Shown in pieces: positions 40,044-49,749 of a stretch of 64,000 nucleotides of DNA; the first letter of the stretch is position 1; every line of letters starts with the position of its first letter. The stretch is from NCBI GenBank assembly GCA_003258405.1, contig QKPN01000002.1, positions 1 through 64,000 of the forward strand, in the 5' to 3' direction. A program made the translations under genes and the position numbers. Source of the stretch: Rhodobacteraceae bacterium DSL-40 (GTDB lineage: Bacteria > Pseudomonadota > Alphaproteobacteria > Rhodobacterales > Rhodobacteraceae). A model generated the notes under the pieces. The model saw only the letters and a program-made list of their open reading frames with translations, ran no database searches and was not told the origin of the DNA.

Positions 40044-40159
40044 GCCCGCCGCGACGCCGCGCGCGCCGGCGCGCGCGGACCTCACGCAATCGGGGCTTGC
40101 TTGTGCCCCGGGGGGCCTGTCACAACCGGAGGGAGCAGACCTTCCCGGAGTCTCCCCCG

Positions 40160-41515
40160 ATGCGCCAGACAGCCGCCGCCCTCTGCCTCCTCGCCCTCCT
40201 GCCCGCCACCCCGCGCGCCGCGGCCGGAGCGGAGGACGGCATCTCGGAATTCACCCTCGAGAACGGCCTCCGCGGCGTGGTGATCGAGGATCACCGGGCG
40301 CCGGTCGTGACCCAGATGGTCTGGTATCGCGTCGGCGCCGCCGACTCGCCCCCCGGCCAGTCGGGCATCGCGCATTTCCTCGAACACCTGATGTTCAAGG
40401 CCACCGACACCCTCGCCGATGGCGAGTTCAGCCGCATCGTCGCCGAGAACGGCGGCGACGAGAACGCCTTCACCACCCCCGACACCACCGCCTATTTCCA
40501 GCGCATCGCCGCCGACCGGCTCGACCTGATGATGGGCATGGAGGCCGACCGGATGACCGGCCTTGCCCCCGGCGCCGAGGGCGTGCTCTCCGAGCGCGAC
40601 GTGGTGATGGAGGAGCGGCGGCAGGTGGTCGAGAGCAGCCCCGACGGCCCGTTCTTCGAGGCGCGCAACGCCGCGCTCTACCTCAACCACCCCTACCGCA
40701 ACCCGGTGATCGGCTGGCCGCAGGAAATCGCCGCCTATGACGCGGAAAAGGCCATGGGCTTCTACCGCGCCCATTACGCCCCCAACAACGCGATCCTCGT
40801 CGTCGCCGGCGACGTGACCCCCGAAGCGGTCGAGGCGATGGCCCGGAAGCACTTCGGCCCGCTCCCGGCCAACCCCGCCATCGCGCCCCGCAGCCGCCCG
40901 CAGGAGCCGCCGCCCATCGCCGCGCGCCGGGTGGCGTTCGACGATCCGCGCGTCAGCACCCCGCTGATCTCGCGCCTCTACCTCGCCCCGAACCGCCGCC
41001 CCGGCGATCAGGCGATGGCCGCGGCCTGCGAGGTGATGACCGAGCTTCTGGGCGGCAGCGGCATCACCTCGGTCATGGGCCGCGCGCTCGAGCTCGGCGA
41101 CGGCATCGCGGTCGGGGCGGGCGCGAGCTATTCCAGCACCAGCCTCGATCCCCGCAGCATCTCACTCTGGGTGGCGCCGAAACCCGGCATCCCGCTCGAA
41201 ACCGCCGAAGAGGCGCTCGATGCGCTCCTCGCGAGCTTCATCGCCGAGGGCCCCGACCCGGCGAGCCTCGAGCGCACCCGCAAGCGCATCCGCGCCGCCG
41301 AGATCTACGAGCTCGACAGCCAGAACGCGCGGGCCAACCGCATCGGCAGCGCGCTCGCCTCCGGCCTCACGCTCGAGGATGTCGAGGCCTGGCCCGGCCT
41401 GCTCCAGGCCGTCACCGCCGAGGATGTCCAGGCCTGCGCCCGCATGGTCTTCCGGCCCGAGGCCTCCGTCACCGCCCTGATGACCCGCACCCCCGCGCCC
41501 GAGGTCACGCAATGA
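40160..41515 (+). CDS. M16 zinc peptidase, catalytic type
   Basis: A 451-residue secreted protein. Signal peptide MRQTAAALCLLALLPATPRA is followed by the inverted zinc motif HFLEH at residues 72-76 and a downstream Glu in the RDVVMEERRQVVESS segment. The halves resemble the two M16 domains of PqqL/processing peptidases. ATG 40160 gives the signal peptide; longer starts do not. It overlaps the next gene (ATGA), which encodes the inactive partner, so the two probably form a heterodimer like bacterial SPH2681/2682 or mitochondrial MPP. Confidence 0.9.
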   Translation: MRQTAAALCLLALLPATPRAAAGAEDGISEFTLENGLRGVVIEDHRAPVVTQMVWYRVGAADSPPGQSGIAHFLEHLMFKATDTLADGEFSRIVAENGGDENAFTTPDTTAYFQRIAADRLDLMMGMEADRMTGLAPGAEGVLSERDVVMEERRQVVESSPDGPFFEARNAALYLNHPYRNPVIGWPQEIAAYDAEKAMGFYRAHYAPNNAILVVAGDVTPEAVEAMARKHFGPLPANPAIAPRSRPQEPPPIAARRVAFDDPRVSTPLISRLYLAPNRRPGDQAMAAACEVMTELLGGSGITSVMGRALELGDGIAVGAGASYSSTSLDPRSISLWVAPKPGIPLETAEEALDALLASFIAEGPDPASLERTRKRIRAAEIYELDSQNARANRIGSALASGLTLEDVEAWPGLLQAVTAEDVQACARMVFRPEASVTALMTRTPAPEVTQ

Positions 41516-42846
41516 GCCCGCGCCGCGCCCCGGCCCTCGCGCCCCTCCTCGTCCTGCTCCTCGTCTGGCTCGCCCCGCCCGCGCGGGCGGAGATCGAGAT
41601 CCAGGAAGTCACCTCGCCCGGCGGCATCACCGCCTGGCTCTACGAGGAACACACCATCCCGATGCTCGCGCTCGAGGCCCGCTTCCTGGGCGGCGCGGCG
41701 CTCGATCCGGAGGGCAAGGCCGGCGCCGCCGCGCTGATGGCGGGCCTCCTCGAGGAAGGATCGGGCTCGCGCGATGCGGTCGCCTTCGCCGAGGCCCGCG
41801 AGGCCCAGGCGGCGCAGTTCGGCTTCAGCGCCTCCCGCGACGACATCTCGGTTTCGGCCCATGTGCTGAGCGAGGGCCGGGACGAGAGCCTTGCGCTCTT
41901 CCGCGACGCGCTCGTCGCCCCCCGGTTCGACCCGGCCGCCTTCGCCCGCGTCAAGGCCCAGCTCGCCGCCTCCGTCGCGGCCGGGGCCGAAGACCCCGGC
42001 ACCATCGCCCGCCAGGCCTTCTATGCCCGCGTCGCCCCGGAGGGCCACCCCTACGGGCGCCCCGACGACGGCACGCCCGAGACGGTCGCAGCCCTCACGC
42101 CCGAGGATGTGACCGCCGCCCATGCCGCCACGATGGTGCGCGACCGGCTGCAGGTGGCGGTGGTCGGCGACATCACCGCCGCCGAGCTCGGCCCGCTCCT
42201 CGACCGGATCTTCGGCGATCTGCCCGAATCGGGTCCGCCGCTGCCGCCGAAGGGCGAGCCGGTGCTTGCCGGCTCCCTCGAGGTGATCGAGCTCGACACC
42301 CCGCAATCGACCGTCGTCTTCGGCCAGCGCGGCCTGCCCCGCGACGACCCGGATTTCATCCCGGCCTTCGTGCTCGACCACATCCTCGGCGGCGGCGGTT
42401 TCGGCTCGCGGCTGACCACCGAGGTGCGCGAGAAGCGCGGCCTCACCTACGGCATCTACACCTATCTCTTCACCGGCGATTTCGGCGAGATCTGGATCGG
42501 CAGCTTCTCGAGCGCCAACGCCGTCGCGGCCCAGGCCATCGACATCGTCCGCGAGGAATGGGCCCGCATGGCCGGCGAGGGCGTGAGCGCCGAAGAGCTC
42601 GCCGCAGCCAAGCGCTACCTCACCGGGGCATGGCCCCTCCGCTTCGACGGCAACGGCCAGATCGCCTACCTGCTCCTCGGCCTCCAGGCCGCCGGCCTCG
42701 ACCGCGAATACGTCAACCGCCGCAACGATCTCGTCGAGGCGGTGAGCCTCGAGGACGTCAATCGCGTCGCGCACCGCCTGCTCGATCCGGACGCGCTCAC
42801 CTTCGTCGTCGTCGGCCGCCCCGAGGCGCTCGGCTCCACGAATTAA
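41512..42846 (+). CDS. M16 peptidase-like partner lacking the zinc motif
   Basis: A 444-residue secreted protein with signal peptide (PLLVLLLVWLAPPARAEI). It aligns to the M16 fold (AWLYEEHTIPMLALEARFLG, RDDPDFIPAFVLDHILGGGG, REKRGLTYGIYTYL), but the position of HxxEH reads MAGLLEEGSG, so zinc cannot bind as in its neighbour. The arginine/tyrosine RxxxGLTYG substrate-binding segment is kept. It is the non-catalytic subunit, coupled to the active peptidase. Confidence 0.9.
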   Translation: MSPRRAPALAPLLVLLLVWLAPPARAEIEIQEVTSPGGITAWLYEEHTIPMLALEARFLGGAALDPEGKAGAAALMAGLLEEGSGSRDAVAFAEAREAQAAQFGFSASRDDISVSAHVLSEGRDESLALFRDALVAPRFDPAAFARVKAQLAASVAAGAEDPGTIARQAFYARVAPEGHPYGRPDDGTPETVAALTPEDVTAAHAATMVRDRLQVAVVGDITAAELGPLLDRIFGDLPESGPPLPPKGEPVLAGSLEVIELDTPQSTVVFGQRGLPRDDPDFIPAFVLDHILGGGGFGSRLTTEVREKRGLTYGIYTYLFTGDFGEIWIGSFSSANAVAAQAIDIVREEWARMAGEGVSAEELAAAKRYLTGAWPLRFDGNGQIAYLLLGLQAAGLDREYVNRRNDLVEAVSLEDVNRVAHRLLDPDALTFVVVGRPEALGSTN

Positions 42847-42885
42847 CCGTGGAAGCGCCTATGGCTTCATGCTAGACCTTGGGGC

Positions 42886-44745
42886 ATGAACGCAGAGAGC
42901 CCCAAGATAGAGCCCGCCCTGCCGGTGATCCGGCAACTCGACGCCGCGGCGCAGAACCGCATCGCGGCGGGCGAGGTTGTCGAGCGTCCGGCCTCCGCGA
43001 TCAAGGAACTCGTCGAGAATTCCCTCGATGCGGGCGCGACCCGGATCGAGATCGCCTATGCCGATGGCGGCAAGCGGCTGATCCGGGTGAGCGATGACGG
43101 CCACGGCATTCCGGCCGATGCGCTGCCCCTCGCGCTCTCGCGCCACGCGACCTCGAAGCTCGACGGCACCGATTTCAGCAACATCCTCACCTTCGGCTTC
43201 CGCGGCGAGGCGCTGCCCTCGCTCGGCGCCGTCGGCCGGCTGACGCTCACCTCGCGCGCCCGGGGCGCGGCGGAGGCCGCGAGCCTCACCGTCCGCGGCG
43301 AGGCGACCGGCAGCGTCCGGCCCGCGGCGCTGGCCCGCGGCACCGTGGTCGAGCTCGAGGGCCTCTTCTCCGCCACGCCCGCCCGGCTCAAGTTCCTCCG
43401 CTCCGACCGCGCGGAAGCGCAGGCGATCAACGACACCGTGCGCCGCCTCGCCATGGCCGCGCCCGAAACCGCCATCCTGCTCCAGGATGTCTCCGACCCG
43501 GCCGCGCCGCGCCAGATCCTGCGCCTCGATGCCGAGCCGGGCGACCTCTTCGAGGGCCTCGGCCGCCGGCTCGGCGCGATCATCGGCGCCGAGTTCCCCG
43601 AGAACGCGCTCGCGATCGACAGCACCCGCGAGGGCCTCCGCCTCACCGGCTATGCCGCCCTCCCCACCTACTCGCGCGGCGCGGCGGTGGCGCAATACCT
43701 CTTCGTCAACGGCCGCCCGGTCCGCGACCGCCTGCTGCTCGGCGCCCTGCGCGCGGCCTACATGGACGTGCTCTCCCGCGACCGCCACCCGGTCGCCGCC
43801 CTCTTCCTCGACGTGCCGCCCGATCTCGTCGACGTGAACGTCCACCCCGCCAAGGCCGAGGTCCGCTTCCGCGACCCCGGCCTCGTGCGCGGCCTCGTGG
43901 TGGGCGCGCTGAAACAGGCGCTCGCCGGGGCCGGGCACCGCGGCGCCACCACCACCGGCATCGGCATGCTCGGCGCCTTCCGCCCCGAGACGGACCAGCC
44001 CTCCGCGCCCTACCGCCCCGCCTGGTCGGGCGCCCAGGCCCCGGCGCGCCCCGCACCCGGCACCGCCGCGCTCTTCACCCGCGCGCTCTGGTCCGGCCGC
44101 GTCGAGGAGCTGCCCGCGGAGCCCGAGGACGCCCCCGACCCGGAGACCCGGCCCGAACCCCTCGACCTCCCCCTCGGCGTCGCCCGCGCCCAGATCCACG
44201 AGAACTACGTCGTCGCCCAGACCGGCGACGGCATGGTGATCGTCGACCAGCACGCCGCCCACGAACGCCTCGTCTACGAACGCCTCAAGGCCCAGCGCGC
44301 GGCAAGCGGCGTGCCGGGCCAGATGCTGCTCATCCCCGAAGTGGTCGAGCTCGACGAGGCCGCCACCGCGCGCCTGCTCGACGCGGCCGAGGACCTCGCC
44401 GCCCTCGGCCTCGCCCTCGAACCCTTCGGCGGCAACGCCGTCTGCCTGCGCGAAACCCCGGCCATCCTCGGCGAGGTCGACGGCCGCGCGCTCCTCGCCG
44501 ACATTGCCGACGCGCTGGCCGAAGGCACCGCCGCCGGCGGCCTCGAGGCCCGCATCGACGCGATCCTGAGCCGCATGGCCTGCCACGGCTCCGTCCGCTC
44601 CGGCCGCCGCATGAGCGCCCAGGAAATGAACGCGCTGCTGCGCGAGATGGAAGCCACGCCCCTCTCCGGCCAGTGCAACCACGGCCGCCCCACCTATGTC
44701 GAGCTCAAGCTCCACGACATCGAACGGCTCTTCGGGCGCCGATGA
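42886..44745 (+). CDS. mutL: MutL, mismatch repair protein with endonuclease motif
   Basis: A 619-residue GHKL ATPase. ATP-binding motifs [46 protein letters not shown] and [16 protein letters not shown] are in the N-terminal third. The C-terminal domain carries [12 protein letters not shown] at residues 454-465, the DQHA(X)2E(X)4E endonuclease motif, expected since alphaproteobacteria lack MutH. A Pro/Glu-rich linker spans about 365-430. It overlaps rmuC. Confidence 0.95.
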   Translation: MNAESPKIEPALPVIRQLDAAAQNRIAAGEVVERPASAIKELVENSLDAGATRIEIAYADGGKRLIRVSDDGHGIPADALPLALSRHATSKLDGTDFSNILTFGFRGEALPSLGAVGRLTLTSRARGAAEAASLTVRGEATGSVRPAALARGTVVELEGLFSATPARLKFLRSDRAEAQAINDTVRRLAMAAPETAILLQDVSDPAAPRQILRLDAEPGDLFEGLGRRLGAIIGAEFPENALAIDSTREGLRLTGYAALPTYSRGAAVAQYLFVNGRPVRDRLLLGALRAAYMDVLSRDRHPVAALFLDVPPDLVDVNVHPAKAEVRFRDPGLVRGLVVGALKQALAGAGHRGATTTGIGMLGAFRPETDQPSAPYRPAWSGAQAPARPAPGTAALFTRALWSGRVEELPAEPEDAPDPETRPEPLDLPLGVARAQIHENYVVAQTGDGMVIVDQHAAHERLVYERLKAQRAASGVPGQMLLIPEVVELDEAATARLLDAAEDLAALGLALEPFGGNAVCLRETPAILGEVDGRALLADIADALAEGTAAGGLEARIDAILSRMACHGSVRSGRRMSAQEMNALLREMEATPLSGQCNHGRPTYVELKLHDIERLFGRR

Positions 44746-45881
44746 TCGAGATCGCCGGCACGCCGCTCCAGCTCTCCGACCCCCGCCTCTGGGCCGCCCT
44801 CGCCGCCGCCGCCCTCGCGCTCGCCCTCATCCGGGCCGCCGGCCGCACCGCGCGCAGCGTCGAGCCCCTCGCCCGCCACCTCGCCGACCTCGACGGCGCC
44901 GTCCGCGCGCTCAACGACGGCCAGAACCAGCTCTACGGCGGCCTCACCCACGTCGCCGACGCCCAGGCCGCCGCCCAGGCAAGGATGTCCGAGGCGATGG
45001 AACGCCGCCTCGCCGAGGTCACGCAAGGGCTCGGCGAAACCCTCGGCCGCTCCGCCCAGCGCACCGCCCACTCGCTCGGCGAGCTCCAGCAGCGCCTCCA
45101 GGTCATCGACAAGGCCCAGACCCGCATCGAGAAGCTCTCCGGCGACGTGCTCGGCCTCCAGGACATCCTCTCCAACAAGCAGACCCGCGGCGCCTTCGGC
45201 GAGATCCAGCTCCGCGAGATCGTCACCAAGGCGCTCCCCCCCGACGCGGTGAGCTTCCAGAAGACCCTCTCCAACGGCACCCGCGCCGATTGCGTCATCG
45301 AGATGCCGCATCCGCCGGGCCCCATCGTCATCGACGCGAAATTCCCGCTCGAACCCTACGAGGCCCTCGTCAACGCCAGCACGCCCTCGGAAACCAACGA
45401 GGCCCGCCGCCAGATGCGCGCCGCCCTCCGCAGCCACATCCGCGCCATCGCCGAGAAATACGTGATCGAGGGCGAGACGGCCGAAGGTGCGCTCATGTTC
45501 CTGCCCTCCGAGGCGGTCTACGCCGAGCTCCACGCCCGCTTCGGCGAGATCGTCCGCGAGGGCTTCGAGGCCCGCGTCTGGATCGTCTCGCCCACCACCT
45601 GCATGGCGACGCTCCACACGCTGCGCGCCGTGCTGAAGGACACCCGCCTCCGCGCCGAGGCCCACGCCATCCGCCGCGAGCTCGGCGCGCTCCACCGCGA
45701 CATCGAGCGCATGATGGGCCGCGTCGGCAACCTCGAGCGCCACTTCACGCAGGCCCAGCGCGACGTCGAGGAAATCCGCATCTCCGCCGACAAGGCCTCT
45801 CTCCGCGCCCGCCGCCTCGAAGCCGTCGACTTCAGCGACGACGCGGGCGCACCGGAGGGGGAGGTGAGGCGGATCGGGTGA
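44742..45881 (+). CDS. rmuC: RmuC-family protein
   Basis: A 379-residue protein: an N-terminal membrane helix ([19 protein letters not shown]), a coiled coil (about 45-140) and the RmuC nuclease-fold domain with [39 protein letters not shown] (PD-(D/E)xK-like core) and [18 protein letters not shown]. RmuC limits recombination at inverted repeats in E. coli. ATG 44742 overlaps the mutL stop, so both belong to one DNA-repair operon. Native GC content ends abruptly just after its stop. Confidence 0.9.
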   Translation: MIEIAGTPLQLSDPRLWAALAAAALALALIRAAGRTARSVEPLARHLADLDGAVRALNDGQNQLYGGLTHVADAQAAAQARMSEAMERRLAEVTQGLGETLGRSAQRTAHSLGELQQRLQVIDKAQTRIEKLSGDVLGLQDILSNKQTRGAFGEIQLREIVTKALPPDAVSFQKTLSNGTRADCVIEMPHPPGPIVIDAKFPLEPYEALVNASTPSETNEARRQMRAALRSHIRAIAEKYVIEGETAEGALMFLPSEAVYAELHARFGEIVREGFEARVWIVSPTTCMATLHTLRAVLKDTRLRAEAHAIRRELGALHRDIERMMGRVGNLERHFTQAQRDVEEIRISADKASLRARRLEAVDFSDDAGAPEGEVRRIG

Positions 45882-45903
45882 GGGGAGTGCAAATAGACAG
45901 AAC

Positions 45904-45935
45904 ACGAATTAAATTAATTTTTCATGCTAATTCGT
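45904..45935. promoter_or_regulatory. Inverted repeat upstream of the OLD-like gene
   Basis: ACGAATTA (45904-45911) and TAATTCGT (45928-45935) are a perfect 8-bp inverted repeat with 16 bases between, ending 26 bases before the ATG at 45962. The surrounding leader is very AT-rich and likely holds the promoter, so a dimeric repressor site is a fair guess. Confidence 0.5.
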
Positions 45936-45961
45936 ATATGGAAAATATAACGAGGTAATTG

Positions 45962-47575
45962 ATGCGTATATCTAAAATACGCCTAAAGAATGGGTACAAA
46001 CGATTCCATGATCTGACCATCGATCTAGGAGATAATCCTGCGAGGATTGTCGCCTTGGTGGGACCAAATGGATGCGGCAAGAGCAGCGTATTAGATGGGC
46101 TATTGTTCTACGCAAAAGCATATAGCCCCATTGGACGGGGTGGCAACCGCAGTAACGACTACCACTCAATGACAAGAAAAATGTACTTCGATGCGTTGCA
46201 GCAAATCGAGATAAAATTTACATCTGGATCATTTCAATCCATTTTCACCTCAAAACAAAAAACCGGTACAGAAAATACTATTTTTTCATTCCGAAGTCCA
46301 TATAGGTACAATGAAGAACTTAAGATTTCCGAAACTAGATCTGTTCCTGAAATTAGATTGAACTCATATGGCGCTGCTGATGCCTCCGCTCTCGATTCAA
46401 AGATGGAAGAAAATTACCGTCGTCTTTATGCGACCTTCAACCGTTACCGTGACGAAAACGATCTAAGGCCCAGCGAAGCGAAAGCAAAAATTATTGGCGA
46501 CCTCAATAACTCCATCAAGAGCTGTCTAGATCTTGAGATTTTCAGCCTCGGAAACGTTGAAGGAAACGAAGGCACTTTATACTTTAAAAAATCGGATCAT
46601 CCCGGAGAATTTGAGTTTAATGTACTTTCATCCGGTGAAAAAGAGGTAGTAGACATCCTTCTAGATTTATATCTCCGGAAAAATACTTATACAGACACAG
46701 TGTTCCTCATAGATGAGCCAGAACTCCACATCAATACATCAATACAAGGTAAATTGCTATCTGAGATTGATCGCTTAGTGGGGCCAGAGTGTCAGATTTG
46801 GCTAACCACCCACAGCATAGGATTTCTGCGCGCCTTACAAACCAACATGAGAGATCGCTGTCAGATTATTTATTTTCGGCCCGAGTATGAACTTGCGTCT
46901 AGGGCATACACATTGCAGCCGGTAAAAGTTAGTGCTGGGACATGGCGCGAGCTATTTTCAATTGCATTGGATGACTTGGCTGAACTCGTCTGCCCCTCGG
47001 TAATCGTGTATTGCGAGGGAAGAGCAGAGCCCGGAGCGGGTGGCCGGGAGAGAGGCTTGGATGCTCAGGTGTTTAATAACATCTTTGCCACATCCCATCC
47101 CGACACTCTCTTTATCTCAAGTGGAGGGAATACCGAGCCCGAGCAGAGAGCCGCAATCGCACTTGCTATAATTGGCAAGGTATTTCCCTCTATGAAAATC
47201 TGGGTTCTCAAAGACCGAGATATGGCGTCTGGTAAGGAAACATCTGAAAGCGACCGCCAAACTTACCTCAGGACAAATGAAAAAAGTCATAGAGTTCTAA
47301 AGAGATGGGAAATAGAGAACTATCTGTACGATAAAGACGTTTTGAAAGCCTATTGCTCTGCAGAAAATCTCAATTTCGACGAATTAGCGTATGATATGTT
47401 TGTCACCGACATAAACAATCAGAATGTCAAAGATTCAACCAATAATATAAAGAACATATGCGGCATAATACACAACATAAATTCCGAGATATTTAAATTA
47501 TCCATATCGAAATACATTACAGAAGATCTTCCGGTATTTAAGGAACTTGAGGATTGCATATTTAATAGAAGATAA
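45962..47575 (+). CDS. OLD-like AAA/ABC ATPase with TOPRIM-like C-terminal domain
   Basis: A 537-residue protein in markedly AT-rich DNA. The N-terminal ABC/SMC-type ATPase has Walker A GPNGCGKS (34-41), signature LSSGE (222-226), Walker B VFLIDEPELH (247-256) and switch LTTHS (281-285). The C-terminal half starts with VIVYCEGR (347-354, acidic Glu352) and has WVLKDRDM (Asp418, Asp420), then RWEIENYLYDKDVL; the Glu and DxD pattern suggests a TOPRIM/DUF4435-like nuclease, as in OLD proteins. ATG 45962 follows CGAGG at proper spacing. Codon use is unlike all neighbours, so recent transfer is likely. OLD relatives often defend against phage; that role here is inference. No partner gene (such as gajB or a reverse transcriptase) is adjacent. 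Confidence 0.82.
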   Translation: MRISKIRLKNGYKRFHDLTIDLGDNPARIVALVGPNGCGKSSVLDGLLFYAKAYSPIGRGGNRSNDYHSMTRKMYFDALQQIEIKFTSGSFQSIFTSKQKTGTENTIFSFRSPYRYNEELKISETRSVPEIRLNSYGAADASALDSKMEENYRRLYATFNRYRDENDLRPSEAKAKIIGDLNNSIKSCLDLEIFSLGNVEGNEGTLYFKKSDHPGEFEFNVLSSGEKEVVDILLDLYLRKNTYTDTVFLIDEPELHINTSIQGKLLSEIDRLVGPECQIWLTTHSIGFLRALQTNMRDRCQIIYFRPEYELASRAYTLQPVKVSAGTWRELFSIALDDLAELVCPSVIVYCEGRAEPGAGGRERGLDAQVFNNIFATSHPDTLFISSGGNTEPEQRAAIALAIIGKVFPSMKIWVLKDRDMASGKETSESDRQTYLRTNEKSHRVLKRWEIENYLYDKDVLKAYCSAENLNFDELAYDMFVTDINNQNVKDSTNNIKNICGIIHNINSEIFKLSISKYITEDLPVFKELEDCIFNRR

Positions 47576-47589
47576 ATGAAATCTATATA

Positions 47590-47630
47590 CCTCCAAATAC
47601 ACGATCAATATAATTGGAGGGATATTTTTA
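47590..47630 (+). terminator. Intrinsic terminator after the OLD-like gene
   Basis: CCTCCAA (47590-47596) pairs with TTGGAGG (47614-47620), and the stem is followed within a few bases by TATTTTTAT. It begins 15 bases past the stop and is AT-rich like the gene, so it belongs to the inserted segment. Confidence 0.7.
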
Positions 47631-47645
47631 TGGCCATGTCGAAAG

Positions 47646-48065
47646 CTAATTGACGCATTCCCCCTCCTTCCCCAACGCCTCCACATAAGCCCGCACCGCC
47701 TCCTGCACATGCCGGAAGCGGTCGCCGCCCAGGTGCTTGCCGCCATACCAGCGCGTGACCACCACAACATGGTCGCGCAGCCCCTCGCGTTCGAGCATCC
47801 GCAGGATCACCATCCCCGCGCCGCTCTCCCCGTCGTCGTTCTTGAGCGGCCCCTCGTCGCAGAGGAGCCCCCAGGAATTGTGCGTGGCCCTGGCGAATTT
47901 CTTCCGCCGCTTGAGCTCCGTCACGAAGGCGCGCGCCGCCTCGGCCGAGCCCGCGGGCCCGCCGGAAACGGCATATTTCGAGCCCCGGTCGGTGAGGACA
48001 TGTTCAAGCACCAGCATCCCGGCAGGATTAGGCTTCGAGGGCCCCGTCCGCAAGCCGGAGGTCAT
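47646..48065 (-). CDS. IMPACT/YigZ-family protein (UPF0029 domain)
   Basis: A 139-residue single-domain protein with the UPF0029 core: DRGSKYAVSGGPAGSAEAAR, FARATHNSWGLL, KNDDGESGAGMVIL and VVVVTRWYGGKHLGGDRF. YigZ of E. coli is longer, with an extra C-terminal domain; the short form is usual in alphaproteobacteria as I recall. The exact role is unclear (the IMPACT family is linked to translation control). The start could also be ATG 48017. Native base composition resumes here. Confidence 0.85.
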   Translation of the reverse strand: MTSGLRTGPSKPNPAGMLVLEHVLTDRGSKYAVSGGPAGSAEAARAFVTELKRRKKFARATHNSWGLLCDEGPLKNDDGESGAGMVILRMLEREGLRDHVVVVTRWYGGKHLGGDRFRHVQEAVRAYVEALGKEGECVN

Positions 48066-48135
48066 CCCCGCGGCCCTGCCGTGCGGGCCCGGCGCAAAAC
48101 GCCGCCCCGCCCGCCATTCATGATATGTTAACTAC

Positions 48136-48172
48136 GAAAATCGAGCAATTTCAAAGCCGTTTTTCGATTTTC
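48136..48172. repeat. 9-bp inverted repeat in an AT-rich divergent promoter region
   Basis: GAAAATCGA (48136-48144) and TCGATTTTC (48164-48172) are perfect complements around a 19-base loop. They lie in a locally AT-rich patch between the divergent IMPACT-family and DUF3422 genes, so they probably overlap promoter or operator sequence. Confidence 0.5.
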
Positions 48173-48326
48173 ACGGTGAAACGCCCGATTTCACGCCCCC
48201 TCCACCCCCCGTGGAGTTGCCGCCCGGCCACAGCAAACCACGCCCCTGTGCCGCGCCTGCGGCCCGTGGTAGGAAAAGGGGGGCCGGCCATGCCAGACTG
48301 CCCGCCGCCGAGATTCCGGAGCTTTC

Positions 48327-49643
48327 ATGGCGCAGAACCCGCTACCCGACCATCCGATGCGATACGCGCTCGCCAACGAGTTGCATGCCCGCCCCTTCCC
48401 GGTGCTCGATCCGCCCTGCCGGGCGATGTATCTCGCGATCAAGAAGCTCGAGAACGCCGCCGAGCGCGACCGCTCCGAGGATCGCGCCCATCTCATCGCC
48501 CTGCTCGACCGCCACGGCGCCCCGCATCCGCCCCCCGGCGCCGACCACTATTTCGGCCGTCTGGGCCGCGGCACCCTGAAGTGGGAGCAGCATACCGAGT
48601 TCGTCACCTACACCCTCTTCGCCCCCGAGCAGCAGGCGGATGCCTTCGCCGGCGAGCTCTTCAACCTCTTTCCCCGCGACTGGCTCTCCGAGGCCCCGGG
48701 CAAGGTGGTGACCTCCTGCATCGTCGAGGTGATGTCCGTCGCCCCCGAGGATCGCGAAAAGACCATGGCGCGCTACTTCCCGAGCTGGTTCGTCCCCGAA
48801 AGCCTCTCGGTCAGCGCGGTTGCCGACAGCAGCGCCGTGGTCGCGGGCGATTTCCAGATCGACGAGCACGGCCACACCCGCTTCGCCGTCCTCGCCCGCC
48901 CCGACACCACCCCGACCCGCGTCGGCCGCGTGGTCCAGCGCGTGCTCGAGATCGAGACCTACAAGAGCATGGCGATGCTCACCCTGCCCCGCGCCCGCGC
49001 CGTCTCCGCGACCGTCGCCCGCCTCGATCGCGAGCTCTCCGACCTCGCCACCGGCATGGCCGAGGAAAGCGAGCAGGCGACCGAAGTGCTCCACCGCCTC
49101 CTCGCCATGACCGCAGAGATCGAGGCGCTCTCCTCCGCCACCGCCTTCCGTTTCGGCGCCTACGAGGCCTATGAGGCGATCGTGAACCAACGCATCGGCG
49201 CGCTCCGCGAGGAGCGCATCGCCGACCGCCAGCTCATGGGCGAGTTCATGATGCGCCGCTTCGACCCGGCGATGCGCACCTGCCGCTCGGCCAAGGGCCG
49301 CCTCGCCGAGCTCTCCGGCCGGGCCGAACGGGCGGCCAACCTGCTCCGGACCCGCGTCGATGTGGCAAACCAGGCCCAGAACGTCGAGGTCCTGCGCAAG
49401 ATGGACCGCCGCGCCGCCCTCCAGCTCCGGCTCCAGGAAACGGTCGAGGGCCTGTCGGTCGTCGCGATCAGCTACTATGCCGTCAATCTCGCCGCGGGCC
49501 TGCTCTCCCCGGTCGGCCACGCGCTCCATCTCGAGAAATCCGATCTCGTCGCGATCCTCACCCTGCCGGTGATCGCCGGCGTCTGGTTCATGGTCCGCCG
49601 CATCCGCAACCGTGTCGCGAGCGGCCATGACGAGCACGGCTGA
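48327..49643 (+). CDS. DUF3422 family protein
   Basis: A 438-residue protein. The start MAQNPLPDHPMRYALANELH then ARPFPVLDPPCRAMYLAIKK matches DUF3422, as does the middle block KWEQHTEFVTYTLFAP. A helical region about 210-350 is probably coiled coil. Two C-terminal hydrophobic helices (SVVAISYYAVNLAAGLLSPV and LVAILTLPVIAGVWFMVRRI) make it a tail-anchored membrane protein. The layout recalls CorA-like proteins, but no GxN motif is seen. No function is known. Confidence 0.85.
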   Translation: MAQNPLPDHPMRYALANELHARPFPVLDPPCRAMYLAIKKLENAAERDRSEDRAHLIALLDRHGAPHPPPGADHYFGRLGRGTLKWEQHTEFVTYTLFAPEQQADAFAGELFNLFPRDWLSEAPGKVVTSCIVEVMSVAPEDREKTMARYFPSWFVPESLSVSAVADSSAVVAGDFQIDEHGHTRFAVLARPDTTPTRVGRVVQRVLEIETYKSMAMLTLPRARAVSATVARLDRELSDLATGMAEESEQATEVLHRLLAMTAEIEALSSATAFRFGAYEAYEAIVNQRIGALREERIADRQLMGEFMMRRFDPAMRTCRSAKGRLAELSGRAERAANLLRTRVDVANQAQNVEVLRKMDRRAALQLRLQETVEGLSVVAISYYAVNLAAGLLSPVGHALHLEKSDLVAILTLPVIAGVWFMVRRIRNRVASGHDEHG

Positions 49644-49749
49644 GGCCCCGCGCCCCTAGCCCGCGGCGGGGGCGCACGCTAGAACGGGGGCGGGCATGCG
49701 CCCCGCGGGGCGCGATGCCGACCGAACCCCTGCGCCGGAGTGCCGCCCG

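Noticed and set aside
45882-47645. Direct repeats, integrase or transposase at the edges of the AT-rich island
   Set aside because: I compared both edges and found no clear target-site duplication, att-like repeat or recombinase gene, so no mobile element type is named.
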